DNA from: Vibrio nitrifigilis
Lineage (GTDB): Bacteria > Pseudomonadota > Gammaproteobacteria > Enterobacterales > Vibrionaceae
Direction: 5' to 3'
Assembly: GCF_015686695.1 (NCBI RefSeq)
Contig: NZ_JADPMR010000004.1
Location: 372,001-436,000, forward strand
DNA: 64,000 nucleotides
The notes beneath the pieces are model-generated. The model was not told the DNA's origin, did no database searches, and was given only the letters and a program-made list of their open reading frames with translations. This document shows, one piece after another, positions 34,089 through 42,846 of this stretch. The position numbers were made by a program, and so were the translations under genes. Numbering within the stretch: position 1 is the first letter of the stretch; each line of letters opens with the position of its first letter.

Positions 34089-35642
34089 ATGACTAAACAC
34101 AAACACGTTACTTCTGCGATGTTAATGTCGGCCAAAAAGTGGGCGTTCTCTTCTTTAGCTGCGTTAGTGATGTCTAGCTATGGGCTGACTGTTCAAGCTC
34201 ACAGTTATCAACCAAACCATGTCGATCAGTATACGGGTCATACCCGCATTTTTGTATTGTCTGATATTGGTAATGAACCCGATGATCAAATGTCGATGGT
34301 TCGCTTGCTGACTTATTCAAATGAGGTCGATATTGAAGGACTTGTCGCTACCACATCAGTTTGGCAGCGGGCAAAACGTGAAAAAGATACCATCAACCAT
34401 ATTATTGATGCTTACCAACAGGTTCGTCCTAATTTAATGCAAAATGCCCAAGGCTGGCCTACAGCCAAAGCTCTGAAGGCGGTAGTGAGTACCGGACAAC
34501 CGGGATATGGTATGGCTGATGTTGGCAAAGGGAAGTTATCACAAGGGGCGAAAAACTTAATTGCTGCGGTAGACAAACAAGATGATCGACCTTTATGGGT
34601 GACGGTATGGGGTGGTGCAAATACCCTAGCGCAAGCACTCTACCAAGTAAAAGAGACGCGCAGTGCTGATGAATTGGCGGCGTTTGTGTCTAAACTTCGT
34701 GTTTACTCCATCTCTGACCAAGATGATGCGGGCCCATGGATTCGGCAACATTTCCCTCACTTATTCTATATTGTAAAACCGTCTTCTCCTGATGGCGGTG
34801 AGTATTCATCTGCAACGTGGACTGGGATTGCTGGGGATAAATATTATAAAAATGGTGCAGGTGCAGATTTCAGCCATGTGACCAATGAATGGTTGGAAAC
34901 ACACATTCGTAAAGGTCCACTAGGTAAACATTATCTGAAATACATGTTCATTATGGAAGGCGATACCCCTGCCTTTTTAGGCTTAACCCAAAATGGTCTA
35001 AACAGTTTTCGTAACCCAAGTTGGGGTGGGTGGGGTGGCCGTTATATCTACCGTCAACCTTATGGTGAACAGCATGCTATTTGGACTCAAGGGGGAGATT
35101 GGTTCAGCCGTATAACGTCTTCAGATACAGTAACAGGTATGGACGGTAAACAATACACCTCAGATCAAGCGACAATTTGGCGCTGGCGAGATGCGTTCCA
35201 AAATGATTTTGCGGCTAGAATGGACTGGACGGTCAAACCATTTGATGAGGCAAATCATCAGCCAGTGGCGGTTGTGAATAGTAATAGCTCTAAGGATGTG
35301 ATTTATATTCAGGCGCAACCAGGGGCAACCGTCACTCTCGATGCTACAGAAAGTAGTGATCCTGATGATAACGATTTAACCTATCACTGGTTCAATTATA
35401 AAGAGGCGGGGTTCTCTGGGATCGCGAATCAACCGGGCATTGCAGACATCACCGTTCAGGATGCGGATAAAGCAAAAGCACGCGTGAAGATAAACCAAGC
35501 ATGTCGTGAAGGATGGCTTACTTTACCCAATGCAACCTGTCCTAACGGAGGTGAGGCTCAAGTTATTTTGGAAGTGACTGATAATGGGCAGCCTCAATTG
35601 ACCAGTTATCGTCGAGTGATTATTAAAGTCAAAAATGACTAG
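34089..35642 (+). CDS. Secreted DUF1593 protein (nucleoside-hydrolase-like, cellulose-binding Sde182 type)
   Basis: A 517-residue exported protein. A long signal peptide ends near residue 38 (LTVQAHS). Residues 50-330 form the DUF1593 domain, an inosine-uridine nucleoside-hydrolase-like fold with DIGNEPDDQMSMVRLLTYSNE near 58-78 (the Asp cluster that binds calcium in hydrolases) and LWVTVWGGANTLAQAL near 168-183. Residues about 395-515 are an Ig-like C-terminal domain (VTLDATESSDPDDNDLTYHW), usual in this family. Proteins of this kind are found in carbohydrate-use loci; the reaction is unproven. The pectin genes follow, so a role on plant wall glycosides is possible. Confidence 0.8.
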   Translation: MTKHKHVTSAMLMSAKKWAFSSLAALVMSSYGLTVQAHSYQPNHVDQYTGHTRIFVLSDIGNEPDDQMSMVRLLTYSNEVDIEGLVATTSVWQRAKREKDTINHIIDAYQQVRPNLMQNAQGWPTAKALKAVVSTGQPGYGMADVGKGKLSQGAKNLIAAVDKQDDRPLWVTVWGGANTLAQALYQVKETRSADELAAFVSKLRVYSISDQDDAGPWIRQHFPHLFYIVKPSSPDGGEYSSATWTGIAGDKYYKNGAGADFSHVTNEWLETHIRKGPLGKHYLKYMFIMEGDTPAFLGLTQNGLNSFRNPSWGGWGGRYIYRQPYGEQHAIWTQGGDWFSRITSSDTVTGMDGKQYTSDQATIWRWRDAFQNDFAARMDWTVKPFDEANHQPVAVVNSNSSKDVIYIQAQPGATVTLDATESSDPDDNDLTYHWFNYKEAGFSGIANQPGIADITVQDADKAKARVKINQACREGWLTLPNATCPNGGEAQVILEVTDNGQPQLTSYRRVIIKVKND

Positions 35643-35677
35643 GGGTGATTCCTTGTCAAAATGGCACAAGTGATTGA

Positions 35678-35705
35678 AAAAAGAGGCATGATGATGCCTC
35701 TTTTT
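35678..35705 (+). terminator. Rho-independent terminator, possibly bidirectional
   Basis: AAAAAGAGGCAT (35678-35689) pairs with ATGCCTCTTTTT (35694-35705) around a 4-base loop. It lies between the DUF1593 gene and the convergent ROK gene. Confidence 0.85.
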
Positions 35706-35729
35706 GATCTATTAATCGTGGGCTACCAC

Positions 35730-36899
35730 TTATACTTGATAAGACGAGTTGGTCAGTTCAATAAGTCCGTAAAAAGGGAGGTTATGGTCTTTTTCGTACC
35801 AAAGGTTAAGTTTGGACTCAGCGAATTTGAAATCGTTACTTTCATTGAGCTGCCGTAAAATAACAGGCTTTAAGTGATCGTATAAAATACCCACAGGACC
35901 CGATAAAATCACGTCATGGATATCCCACACAGTAGTAAACTGCCCAATGATAAAGCCTAAGGCTTCACCTGCTTTGTTAACCACATCGATATACGGACGA
36001 TTGCCTTCGGTTACCTGAGTTGAAATATATTTCAGTTGCTCTTTGTAATCGGCGCCAGGAATCGTTTTTCCCGTACTATCCTCGATCTGCTGAATGATAG
36101 CGCGATATGTGACATATGTTTCGCAGCAACCATGTGCACCACAATAACAAGGATTACCATCGCGTTTGTAGTTCATATGAGTAATTTCAGGTGCGGTACC
36201 ATCAGGGCCGAGCATGATTTTATCATCGATACTGATCCCAATACCTACTCCATAGGCAAGCAAGAGATCAACAAAGTTGCGGATACGACTGTAGTTAATC
36301 TGTAATTGAGTGGTATTACAAAATGCAATGTTGAATATTTTTGCTGGACATCCAAGCTCTTGTTCAATCAAGTTTGCAAAATTGAAATGGCGCTCTTTAA
36401 ATAATTGGCTCGAGTGAATGACACCGCTACGTTGCGCAATTTTGCCTTGTGTCGCGACGGTAACAATACGAAGCTCATTAAAAGGGACATGATGCTGACG
36501 GCACAGTTTTTTGCCATGTTGCTTAATGATCGCTACTAACTCTTTCGCTTCAAATACTCGCTTTTCTTTAGGTAGATCCCAAGAAATTTTTTCATGCCCT
36601 AATATCTTGTTGGTATGATCGATCAAAATGACGTACAGCCCTTCGATCGATAAGTGGCAACAAATGCTCACATTTTTACCTGCGACTAACCTTAATAGCG
36701 TTTTTGGTCGGCCTTTAGTGCATTTAGCGGTGCTTTCATGTTCAGGCACTTCTTCAACTAACTGTTGTGTTATGAGTTGTTGAGTGATCTTTGTCAGCGA
36801 TGATTTAACTAAGCCGGTTTGATTGGCTAAATCAACTCGTGACAGAGGTTGGCGTCTGAGCAGTGCAATCACCTGGTTCTTACCGTTTATATCTGTCAT
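35730..36899 (-). CDS. ROK family transcriptional regulator
   Basis: A 389-residue NagC/XylR-type regulator. Residues 1-55 form the winged helix (LSRVDLANQTGLVKSSLTKITQQL). The ROK domain follows, with the zinc motif CYCGAHGCCET near 245-255 and the GTAPEITHMNY loop before it; the kinase-like glycine loop is degenerate (AYGVGIGISIDD), so sugar kinase activity is unlikely. It shares the name but little detail with the ROK regulator at 14918. Its position next to pectin genes suggests control by a pectin breakdown product; the effector is not known. Confidence 0.85.
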   Translation of the reverse strand: MTDINGKNQVIALLRRQPLSRVDLANQTGLVKSSLTKITQQLITQQLVEEVPEHESTAKCTKGRPKTLLRLVAGKNVSICCHLSIEGLYVILIDHTNKILGHEKISWDLPKEKRVFEAKELVAIIKQHGKKLCRQHHVPFNELRIVTVATQGKIAQRSGVIHSSQLFKERHFNFANLIEQELGCPAKIFNIAFCNTTQLQINYSRIRNFVDLLLAYGVGIGISIDDKIMLGPDGTAPEITHMNYKRDGNPCYCGAHGCCETYVTYRAIIQQIEDSTGKTIPGADYKEQLKYISTQVTEGNRPYIDVVNKAGEALGFIIGQFTTVWDIHDVILSGPVGILYDHLKPVILRQLNESNDFKFAESKLNLWYEKDHNLPFYGLIELTNSSYQV

Positions 36900-37138
36900 T
36901 ACACCTCTGTATCCATATCCATTGCGATGAGCAAAATTATGTTATTCATGAGAAGCACTATAACAGGTTTCGAACACTGTATTCTATTAGCAGATTAAAA
37001 TAATAGGTAGCATGTCCCAATCCCGACAAATTATGTAATTTCAACTGGTTAGTTATATTTTGTGTGAGTTCTGGCGTGGCGTAAAACAAACAGAAAAGGT
37101 GGGCGTGATGCCCACCTCGGTTGAGTCTATGTAAGTGA

Positions 37139-38314
37139 CTAACTTGAAAACAGTTTTCCCGCTCCTGCCTGCTTAATTAGTGTGGTTAGCTCGGCAACCG
37201 GTTTGAGTTGATAATGGTAGGGAAGTGACCATTTAGCCTGTTGCTTTAATCCGCAAGCATTCAGATCGAGCGGTTTATCATTAACGAGTGATCCGCTGTC
37301 AACCAGTTGGCCAAAATGTCCGTGACTTAAATCCTTATAAATATCACAAGGATTGGAGAGGTGAGCGACTTGGAAGAGATTGTTTTCTGACAATACTTTC
37401 CCTTCTGATCCCATGCCAAATGAATAACTGTAATGATAGTTTTTGGCGTCTTTATTACCGAAAAAGACGTTGTTGTATGCATGGATCTGACCAAACCTAA
37501 CTCGAGGTGTACGTTGGATGACATTGCGGAACACATTGTCAACTAAGGTAACATGGAGTTTTCCTTGGTCTTGTTTGCCATTATGGTCGCTATGACCGAT
37601 GAGCATGGTTTTGTCATGATTTTCAAACACAGAGTTTGAAATAGTCACATAATCGCTGCCTCGCTTTATATCCAATTCGCCATCATGTTGAACGTATTTC
37701 CATCCGTCTTTATGCTGATACATACTGTCGGTAAAGCTACCATCAGTAATGGTAATGTGATCAATCCACACATTGTTTGCTGTGGTAATGTTCATTCCGT
37801 CCCACTCGGCATTCCAGCCATCGCCTTTTTCGAAATGAGGGGCGACATCGACGGGCGTTTCAATAGCGATATTACGCACAATGATGTTATGCACTTTTTT
37901 TATAATCAGTGAACCATTTTTGAACCCAGCAGATTGAGTCATACCAATAATTGTGGTGTTGCTCGGAATTCTAATTTGAGAGCGCCGCTTTTGGTCGGCA
38001 AAACTGGTGTAGGGCTGACCGCCACTGAGGTCAATGCTAGCCTCAATCAGCAAGATTTTTGCTTGTCCCTTTGCTGAGTTAAGTGCTTGACGGAATGTAT
38101 CGTTAGATGTGATGTGATAGATGTGCTCTGCGCTCGCTCGGGAGCCACCGCTGGTGCCACCATTCATGGCGGCCCAGCCATTGCTGGGCGCGCTTTGGTG
38201 AATAATCGCTTGGGTATTATCCGCTGCCAGCGCTGACGCTGAAACAAACGCAAGAGCCGCCAGTGCTGTATGAATACATGGTTTCCAAGCGAGAGATAAA
38301 TAGTGTGTTGCCAT
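37139..38314 (-). CDS. Pectate lyase, polysaccharide lyase family 1, exported
   Basis: A 391-residue exported lyase that cleaves polygalacturonate by beta-elimination with calcium. The start is set at 38314 (MATHYLSLAWKP), behind GGAA; the longer frame to 38341 would overlap the esterase gene. A signal peptide ends near residue 31 (SASALAA). PL1 hallmarks are DGMNI with NNVWIDHITITDGSFTD near 170-190, the calcium-site Asp residues there, and RTPRVRFGQIHAYNNVFF near 270-287, holding the catalytic Arg. It lies 11 bases after the pectinesterase stop, so the two are co-transcribed: the esterase makes the demethylated substrate for the lyase. Confidence 0.92.
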   Translation of the reverse strand: MATHYLSLAWKPCIHTALAALAFVSASALAADNTQAIIHQSAPSNGWAAMNGGTSGGSRASAEHIYHITSNDTFRQALNSAKGQAKILLIEASIDLSGGQPYTSFADQKRRSQIRIPSNTTIIGMTQSAGFKNGSLIIKKVHNIIVRNIAIETPVDVAPHFEKGDGWNAEWDGMNITTANNVWIDHITITDGSFTDSMYQHKDGWKYVQHDGELDIKRGSDYVTISNSVFENHDKTMLIGHSDHNGKQDQGKLHVTLVDNVFRNVIQRTPRVRFGQIHAYNNVFFGNKDAKNYHYSYSFGMGSEGKVLSENNLFQVAHLSNPCDIYKDLSHGHFGQLVDSGSLVNDKPLDLNACGLKQQAKWSLPYHYQLKPVAELTTLIKQAGAGKLFSS

Positions 38315-38325
38315 GATTGATTCCG

Positions 38326-39414
38326 TTATGAATGATACCAAGTGCCACCAAGAACATGCTCAATGGTAAGTTGTTTGGCGGCTTTGTCACTTAAGATATG
38401 CTGTTTACCTGCTTTATTTGCTGCTGGGCCTGTACTGCCGTATTCATAAAAACGGGCATCCGTATCGGGATTAAACCAAATACGTTGTTTGTCTTTATCC
38501 CAGCCCGACATCTTATCCCAGCCATATAGGTGATCATCAAGATAGCAGTGGTAGTAAATGGTTGAACCTTTGGCGTTTGGATCGGCATAGCGTCCGTCGG
38601 CAAAGGTTCTGGATGGATGCCAAGGTCGTCCTAACCCAAAGCTATCGGCAGGAACATTGGCCTCTTTGGTAATGCGGCTATTAATAAACACCAACCCATA
38701 CGGTTGGTTGATGTCCGTACTTGGCGCGGTAATGAAGCCCATTGTTGTCATTGGACGTGTTCTGGCGCGAGCCACAATGTTACATTGATCGAAAACGGCG
38801 ACACCACCGCCAAAGATAAAATCCACGTTTCCTTTTACCGTACAGTGATTGAAATAACTGGTACTGTCGTGACGCACCAACAAAGTGTCTTGGTAGCCAT
38901 CCAGAGTGACATTAAGAATTTTGGCTCTTTCCGCGCCATTGCCAACCGATAATGCCACCGCTTGTGAAGAGTTGATGCGAGTAGGATCATCTTTCGTTTT
39001 GACATCGTTCGCCGGGTAATCAAAGCTATTTTTTACCGTAAGATTTTTTAATGTCACATCATTGGCTTTGATGCGAATAACAAAACTTTTTGATGTACCC
39101 CAATGTTGGCCTTGTGGGTTGGTCATTCCTGATGCTGCGTCATATTGAACAATCGTTTTATCTTCGCTTTCGCCTTCTAGCGTGACGTGATCGACATTGA
39201 CATCAAACTTTTCGTTGTACACCCCGTTTTTTATATAAATCACATAGTTTTCTTTGTTGCTGTTTTTAGCGGCTTGCAGTGCTTGAGTTATTTTGCTGAA
39301 TTGATGTTCACCGTTGGGGGTAGGGGTGACTAGCGCATCGAATTGAGCTGGAGCAGCAAAAGCAAAGGTACTTGATAAAGCGCAGAGCAATGCTGCGGTC
39401 ATTTGAATTTTCAT
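38326..39414 (-). CDS. Pectin methylesterase (carbohydrate esterase family 8), exported
   Basis: A 362-residue exported esterase that removes methyl groups from pectin. The start at 39414 (MKIQMTAALLCAL) follows GTGAGG. The signal peptide ends near AFAAPAQ (about residue 20). Catalytic motifs are VALSVGNGAERAKILN with GYQDTLLV (Gln and first Asp), GNVDFIFGGGVAVF (second Asp) and GLGRPWHPS (Arg and Trp), all intact. It is the first gene of the esterase-lyase pair and follows the KdgM porin genes on the same strand after about 110 bases. Confidence 0.93.
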   Translation of the reverse strand: MKIQMTAALLCALSSTFAFAAPAQFDALVTPTPNGEHQFSKITQALQAAKNSNKENYVIYIKNGVYNEKFDVNVDHVTLEGESEDKTIVQYDAASGMTNPQGQHWGTSKSFVIRIKANDVTLKNLTVKNSFDYPANDVKTKDDPTRINSSQAVALSVGNGAERAKILNVTLDGYQDTLLVRHDSTSYFNHCTVKGNVDFIFGGGVAVFDQCNIVARARTRPMTTMGFITAPSTDINQPYGLVFINSRITKEANVPADSFGLGRPWHPSRTFADGRYADPNAKGSTIYYHCYLDDHLYGWDKMSGWDKDKQRIWFNPDTDARFYEYGSTGPAANKAGKQHILSDKAAKQLTIEHVLGGTWYHS

Positions 39415-39523
39415 TGTATGCCTCACGGTATACCTATCCCTGACAAGAGCTAGGTACCTAACGTAATAACGGGTTTTGTCGGTTTAGTAACAAAACCCGA
39501 CAAGTCGTAAATAAGATGCTGAA

Positions 39524-40273
39524 TTAAAAATAAAAATTAAAACCAGCGGTTAACTTCGCTTCTCGGTGATCGCTATCGGTCGCCAAGGCGACATCATCAA
39601 CACCTAAGTAAGGCTGCCAATCGCGATTGACGCGGTAGGACAATAAAGCGCCTTGTTCATAATTGGAGCGCTTGTTGTCATATAACGTATAGTCAGAATC
39701 CTGATACTGAGCAGTGTAGGTCAACATCATTGCTTCGCTTAATTGGTAGCTTGCCCCGATTTTATATACATTACGATGCTGGTTTGGTTCTGATGTCGCG
39801 TCCTTTTTGTGCGTAAATTTACGCCATTCATATTGATAGCCAGTAAAGAACGCTAACTCATCGTTGATGGCATACCGGACTGCAACGCCAGGGATATAAC
39901 GCGCGCCCGTATCTCCTGAATCGCCAATTTCACCGCTAAAGTCATAATCATCGCCGGCTCCCGTATAGAATTTCATACGAATACTTGGGATGATTGATAA
40001 TTGCTCGTTAATAGCATATTGATAACTGGTATCAAAATATTCGCTATAGTTGGTAGGATCATCAAAGCTATCGCGCTTTTTATTAATTAAATTAGCCGCT
40101 ATTTGAAAACGCAGACCGCTATCAAATTTATACGTTAGAGATAATTTGTCACTATGGAAACGATTCTCAAGTCGATAGTTGTGTTCAAAAGAGATATAAC
40201 TCGTATCGGCCATAGATGTGATTGGTAATAAAGCTACAGCGGTAACTGGTAGCCATAATAAATATGATTTCAT
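39524..40273 (-). CDS. KdgM/KdgN family oligogalacturonate outer-membrane porin
   Basis: A 249-residue outer-membrane protein. A signal peptide ends near ITSMADT (about residue 22). The mature part begins with SYISFEHNYRLENRFHSDKL, the KdgM family N-terminal strand, and alternates polar and hydrophobic residues as in a 12-strand barrel, closing with GFNFYF (a C-terminal Phe, needed for assembly). It should admit acidic oligogalacturonides released by the lyase. It follows the second porin gene by 12 bases. Relationship to the neighbour is paralogous but distant, so the two may prefer different chain lengths. Confidence 0.9.
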   Translation of the reverse strand: MKSYLLWLPVTAVALLPITSMADTSYISFEHNYRLENRFHSDKLSLTYKFDSGLRFQIAANLINKKRDSFDDPTNYSEYFDTSYQYAINEQLSIIPSIRMKFYTGAGDDYDFSGEIGDSGDTGARYIPGVAVRYAINDELAFFTGYQYEWRKFTHKKDATSEPNQHRNVYKIGASYQLSEAMMLTYTAQYQDSDYTLYDNKRSNYEQGALLSYRVNRDWQPYLGVDDVALATDSDHREAKLTAGFNFYF

Positions 40274-40285
40274 ATTAAACTCCTA

Positions 40286-41122
40286 CTAAAAATACCAGTT
40301 GAATCCAGCTTTTAAGCACGCTTGTTCTTGTGATGTTGAACTTGATACTGCTTTTTGATCAATTTCCATATAGGGAATAACTGATTTAAATCCTGTGTAT
40401 TGCACTTTAAATTCGTTATATAAGTAGCCATGTTTATTATTAAACGCGTAATATTTAAGTGGCGTGCAACTATAACTGTCACAAGATTGGGGACTATTCG
40501 TATATTTTGAGTAGTCATATAAAAGAATGTATTGGAAACGCCAATTTTCGACGCCACGATAATCGATACCTGTTTCGAAACGGTGGGTTCCTATATTCCC
40601 TTTTGAAAGGTAACTGACCGATTCGGTTCCTTGGCTTGAATCGCCATTAATGTACATATCGCGAGTTTTGTAGCTGTCGGTACTTGCGTAGTCTCGAAAT
40701 TGATAGCGGTAACGGACATAGCCACCCCAGTTGGTACTGAGTTTGCGATAAAGTGTAGCGCCAGCTAGGTATTGTAAGCTATCACTTTGGAAATCTATTT
40801 CAAATTGAGGGGATAGGTAACTTTTTTTATCAAGGATATAGCTCTTAGATAAAACAAACCCAGCACTACCACCGTAGTAGTTTTCGTAAGCATAATCAGA
40901 GTCGCGGGGGTAAATACCAAACTTCACCTCAAAGCCCCAGTTCTCTGGCGTTTTATGGACCAATTTGATTGAGTCACCATGGCGACGATTTTCAGTTTGA
41001 TAGTTGTGTTCGTACTGCAAATAGGTTTTACCTTTTACAGTGTCGTCGACGTCCATCGCAGCGTAGGCCTGATTGATCATGAGCAGACCTAAACTTGTAA
41101 GGTATAGAGGTTTTATATTCAT
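40286..41122 (-). CDS. KdgM family outer-membrane porin, second paralogue
   Basis: A 278-residue barrel protein with a signal peptide ending near AYAAMDV (about residue 21). Mature strands start TYLQYEHNYQTENRRHGDSIKL, the same motif as the downstream paralogue, and the protein ends AGFNWYF with the terminal Phe. It is longer than KdgM of Dickeya by about 40 residues, with an extra loop containing two Cys (SCDSYSC near 220-226). It is the first gene of the pectin operon on the minus strand, followed at 12 bases by the shorter porin. Confidence 0.88.
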   Translation of the reverse strand: MNIKPLYLTSLGLLMINQAYAAMDVDDTVKGKTYLQYEHNYQTENRRHGDSIKLVHKTPENWGFEVKFGIYPRDSDYAYENYYGGSAGFVLSKSYILDKKSYLSPQFEIDFQSDSLQYLAGATLYRKLSTNWGGYVRYRYQFRDYASTDSYKTRDMYINGDSSQGTESVSYLSKGNIGTHRFETGIDYRGVENWRFQYILLYDYSKYTNSPQSCDSYSCTPLKYYAFNNKHGYLYNEFKVQYTGFKSVIPYMEIDQKAVSSSTSQEQACLKAGFNWYF

Positions 41123-41587
41123 ATAATCACCGATTAAATATTTTATAAAATCGCACAGAAATAAATTCTGAGCATAAAATCCATTAAGATGATGGCGATC
41201 ATCTTTGGTTATTACTTTTAAGTGAAAATATTTAAGGTAATAGAGTCCCGCAGGAATTTAATTCCCTGAGTAACGGTAGGTTACTAATTCTATTTCCCGT
41301 CATGAATAAAAAATTCAATTAATGAAATAATAACAATATTATAATGAAACGTTGTTTTGTTTTATTTGTAATCTAGAGTTTGTCTGAATGAAAAACAACA
41401 GGTTTTATAGGAGAGTGTGATGTGGGATATATTATGTGTTCTGATGTATAAAAATAGTGAATCTATCTCACACAATGATTGAAAAAGAGTCTGTTTGTAA
41501 AGTAACGTCAACGTCATAAGTGTGAGCCTATTAACATCCTAAAGTTATCCGCATATTCAGAGAGTTAGCATGGGAGAAAAGACATAT
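41123..41587. promoter_or_regulatory. Upstream region of the pectin operon with a KdgR-like box
   Basis: No gene is seen in this 465-bp gap. TGAAACGTTGTTTTG at 41345-41359 matches 13 of 15 positions of the KdgR operator pattern (TRAAAYNRYNTTTYA) about 220 bp before the first porin gene. Shared use by the porin and AEC genes is not indicated, as the AEC gene is read the same way and ends here. Confidence 0.35.
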
Positions 41588-42532
41588 CTACAGCACATTT
41601 TGAGCAAACGCGACCATAATAGGAATCGTTAAGATGGATAGTGCGTTAGTGGCCAATTGTGCGGTCGTACAAAAGGATTGTTTACCGTAAATATCGCCAA
41701 TTACAGAATAAACACTAAACATTGGCATCGAGGTAATAATGACTAACGCCAACTTCAAATCGTATGTGGCGGGTAACCATAGCCACAGCATAAACGCCGT
41801 CATTAAAGGATGAATAAAGAGTTTACCAACGGTGACGGCGGTTAATTGAGTGCGGTTAGTATGGCGTAGTTCAATGCCCGCTAATGAGCCACCGATGACA
41901 AAAAGAGCGACTGCAACTGCCGATGGGGCAAGGATCCCTAACGTTGAGTCTATTGCTGCAGGAACTTGTATATGGAGTAGGTTACCAACGACACCAATGA
42001 CAATTGAAATCAATAGTGGGTTTTTGATGATGCGTTTGAGCAGTGATTTCAATTTACCATTTAACGCCTGTTGTGACTCAAGTGCACCGTAGTCCATTAA
42101 AATAAAGCAGAGTGGAACAATACATAAGTTTTCGACTAAAAGAGCCATGGCAAAAGCATTGACGGGTGGGTTATCAATTAATTGTAAGATAACGGGATAG
42201 CCAATGAATGAACTGTTTGGTACAACCATGCCCGTAATTGAAACCGCACTGTCGAGCTTGTTTAATTTCATCACACGAATATAGAAAAGCCAGCCTAACG
42301 CCGTTACAACCAAAGAGCTGCATAAATAAGCGGCAAGATAGCGCACGTTGAGCATCGCTTGTATATCAATACTCAACACCGTTTTGATGATCACTGCAGG
42401 CAGAGCAATATAGATGACATAACGTCCCATTTCAGACAAAGCCTGCTGCGACAATAATTTGAGCTTAGCACTCACATAGCCCACCAAAATAACCAGAAAG
42501 ATGGGCAGGATGACAGAAAAGACAGTCAGCAT
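41588..42532 (-). CDS. AEC family transporter (auxin efflux carrier type)
   Basis: A 314-residue membrane protein with about ten helices in two five-helix repeats. Family features are the N-terminal FLVILVGYVSAKLKLLS, with GMVVPNSSFIGYPVI near 103-117 (the conserved Asn/Pro crossing helix), and the mirrored second repeat GGSLAGIELRH and FSVYSVIGDIYG. AEC proteins carry organic acids such as malate or malonate, or other weak acids, out of or into cells. It lies between the pectin operon and nif on the minus strand as a single gene. No substrate can be assigned. Confidence 0.85.
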   Translation of the reverse strand: MLTVFSVILPIFLVILVGYVSAKLKLLSQQALSEMGRYVIYIALPAVIIKTVLSIDIQAMLNVRYLAAYLCSSLVVTALGWLFYIRVMKLNKLDSAVSITGMVVPNSSFIGYPVILQLIDNPPVNAFAMALLVENLCIVPLCFILMDYGALESQQALNGKLKSLLKRIIKNPLLISIVIGVVGNLLHIQVPAAIDSTLGILAPSAVAVALFVIGGSLAGIELRHTNRTQLTAVTVGKLFIHPLMTAFMLWLWLPATYDLKLALVIITSMPMFSVYSVIGDIYGKQSFCTTAQLATNALSILTIPIMVAFAQNVL

Positions 42533-42702
42533 AATGAGTCCTTATTATGTGAATGTAAGATGGTTAATCAGGCAAAAAAGATAACCGACAAAATAATTAG
42601 TTTGTAAGTGCTTGTTTGTTAGACAGTATACGCCCATCAATTGTTATTCCCAACCTAAGATAAATGGATTTATTCCCTACCAATAAGCAGACAAACAAAG
42701 CT

Positions 42703-42718
42703 TGTTACAAAACGAACA
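42703..42718 (+). promoter_or_regulatory. NifA upstream activator site for nifH
   Basis: TGTTACAAAACGAACA fits TGT-N10-ACA exactly. It lies 74 bases before the sigma-54 -24 element, within the usual range for NifA sites that act by DNA looping. Confidence 0.6.
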
Positions 42719-42788
42719 TTGTTATGCATACCAACAACATAAATGGGATTAATGTTTTATAAGTAATTGAATTTTATGGTTTTTTATA

Positions 42789-42807
42789 GTTGGTACAATT
42801 TTCGCTC
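42789..42807 (+). promoter_or_regulatory. Sigma-54 promoter of nifH
   Basis: TTGGTACAATTTTCGCT at 42790-42806 has the GG (42792-42793) and GC (42804-42805) of -24/-12 promoters exactly ten bases apart. It lies 41 bases before the nifH ATG. It differs from the best consensus at the -12 box (TCGC rather than TTGC). Confidence 0.7.
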
Positions 42808-42846
42808 TATACCTCCTGAGTCTTAATAATTAAGGAGATAGACCCC

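Larger units (their letters stand above)
42533..42846. other. nifH upstream region
   Basis: The gap between AEC and nifH holds the NifA-type site (42703-42718) and the sigma-54 promoter (42789-42807) listed separately, plus an AAGGAG ribosome site (42832-42837). Nothing else was recognised. Confidence 0.5.

Noticed and set aside
41453..41475. CRP-like GTGAATCTATCTCACA before the pectin operon
   Set aside because: The half-sites are seven rather than six bases apart, so it is a poor CRP site.
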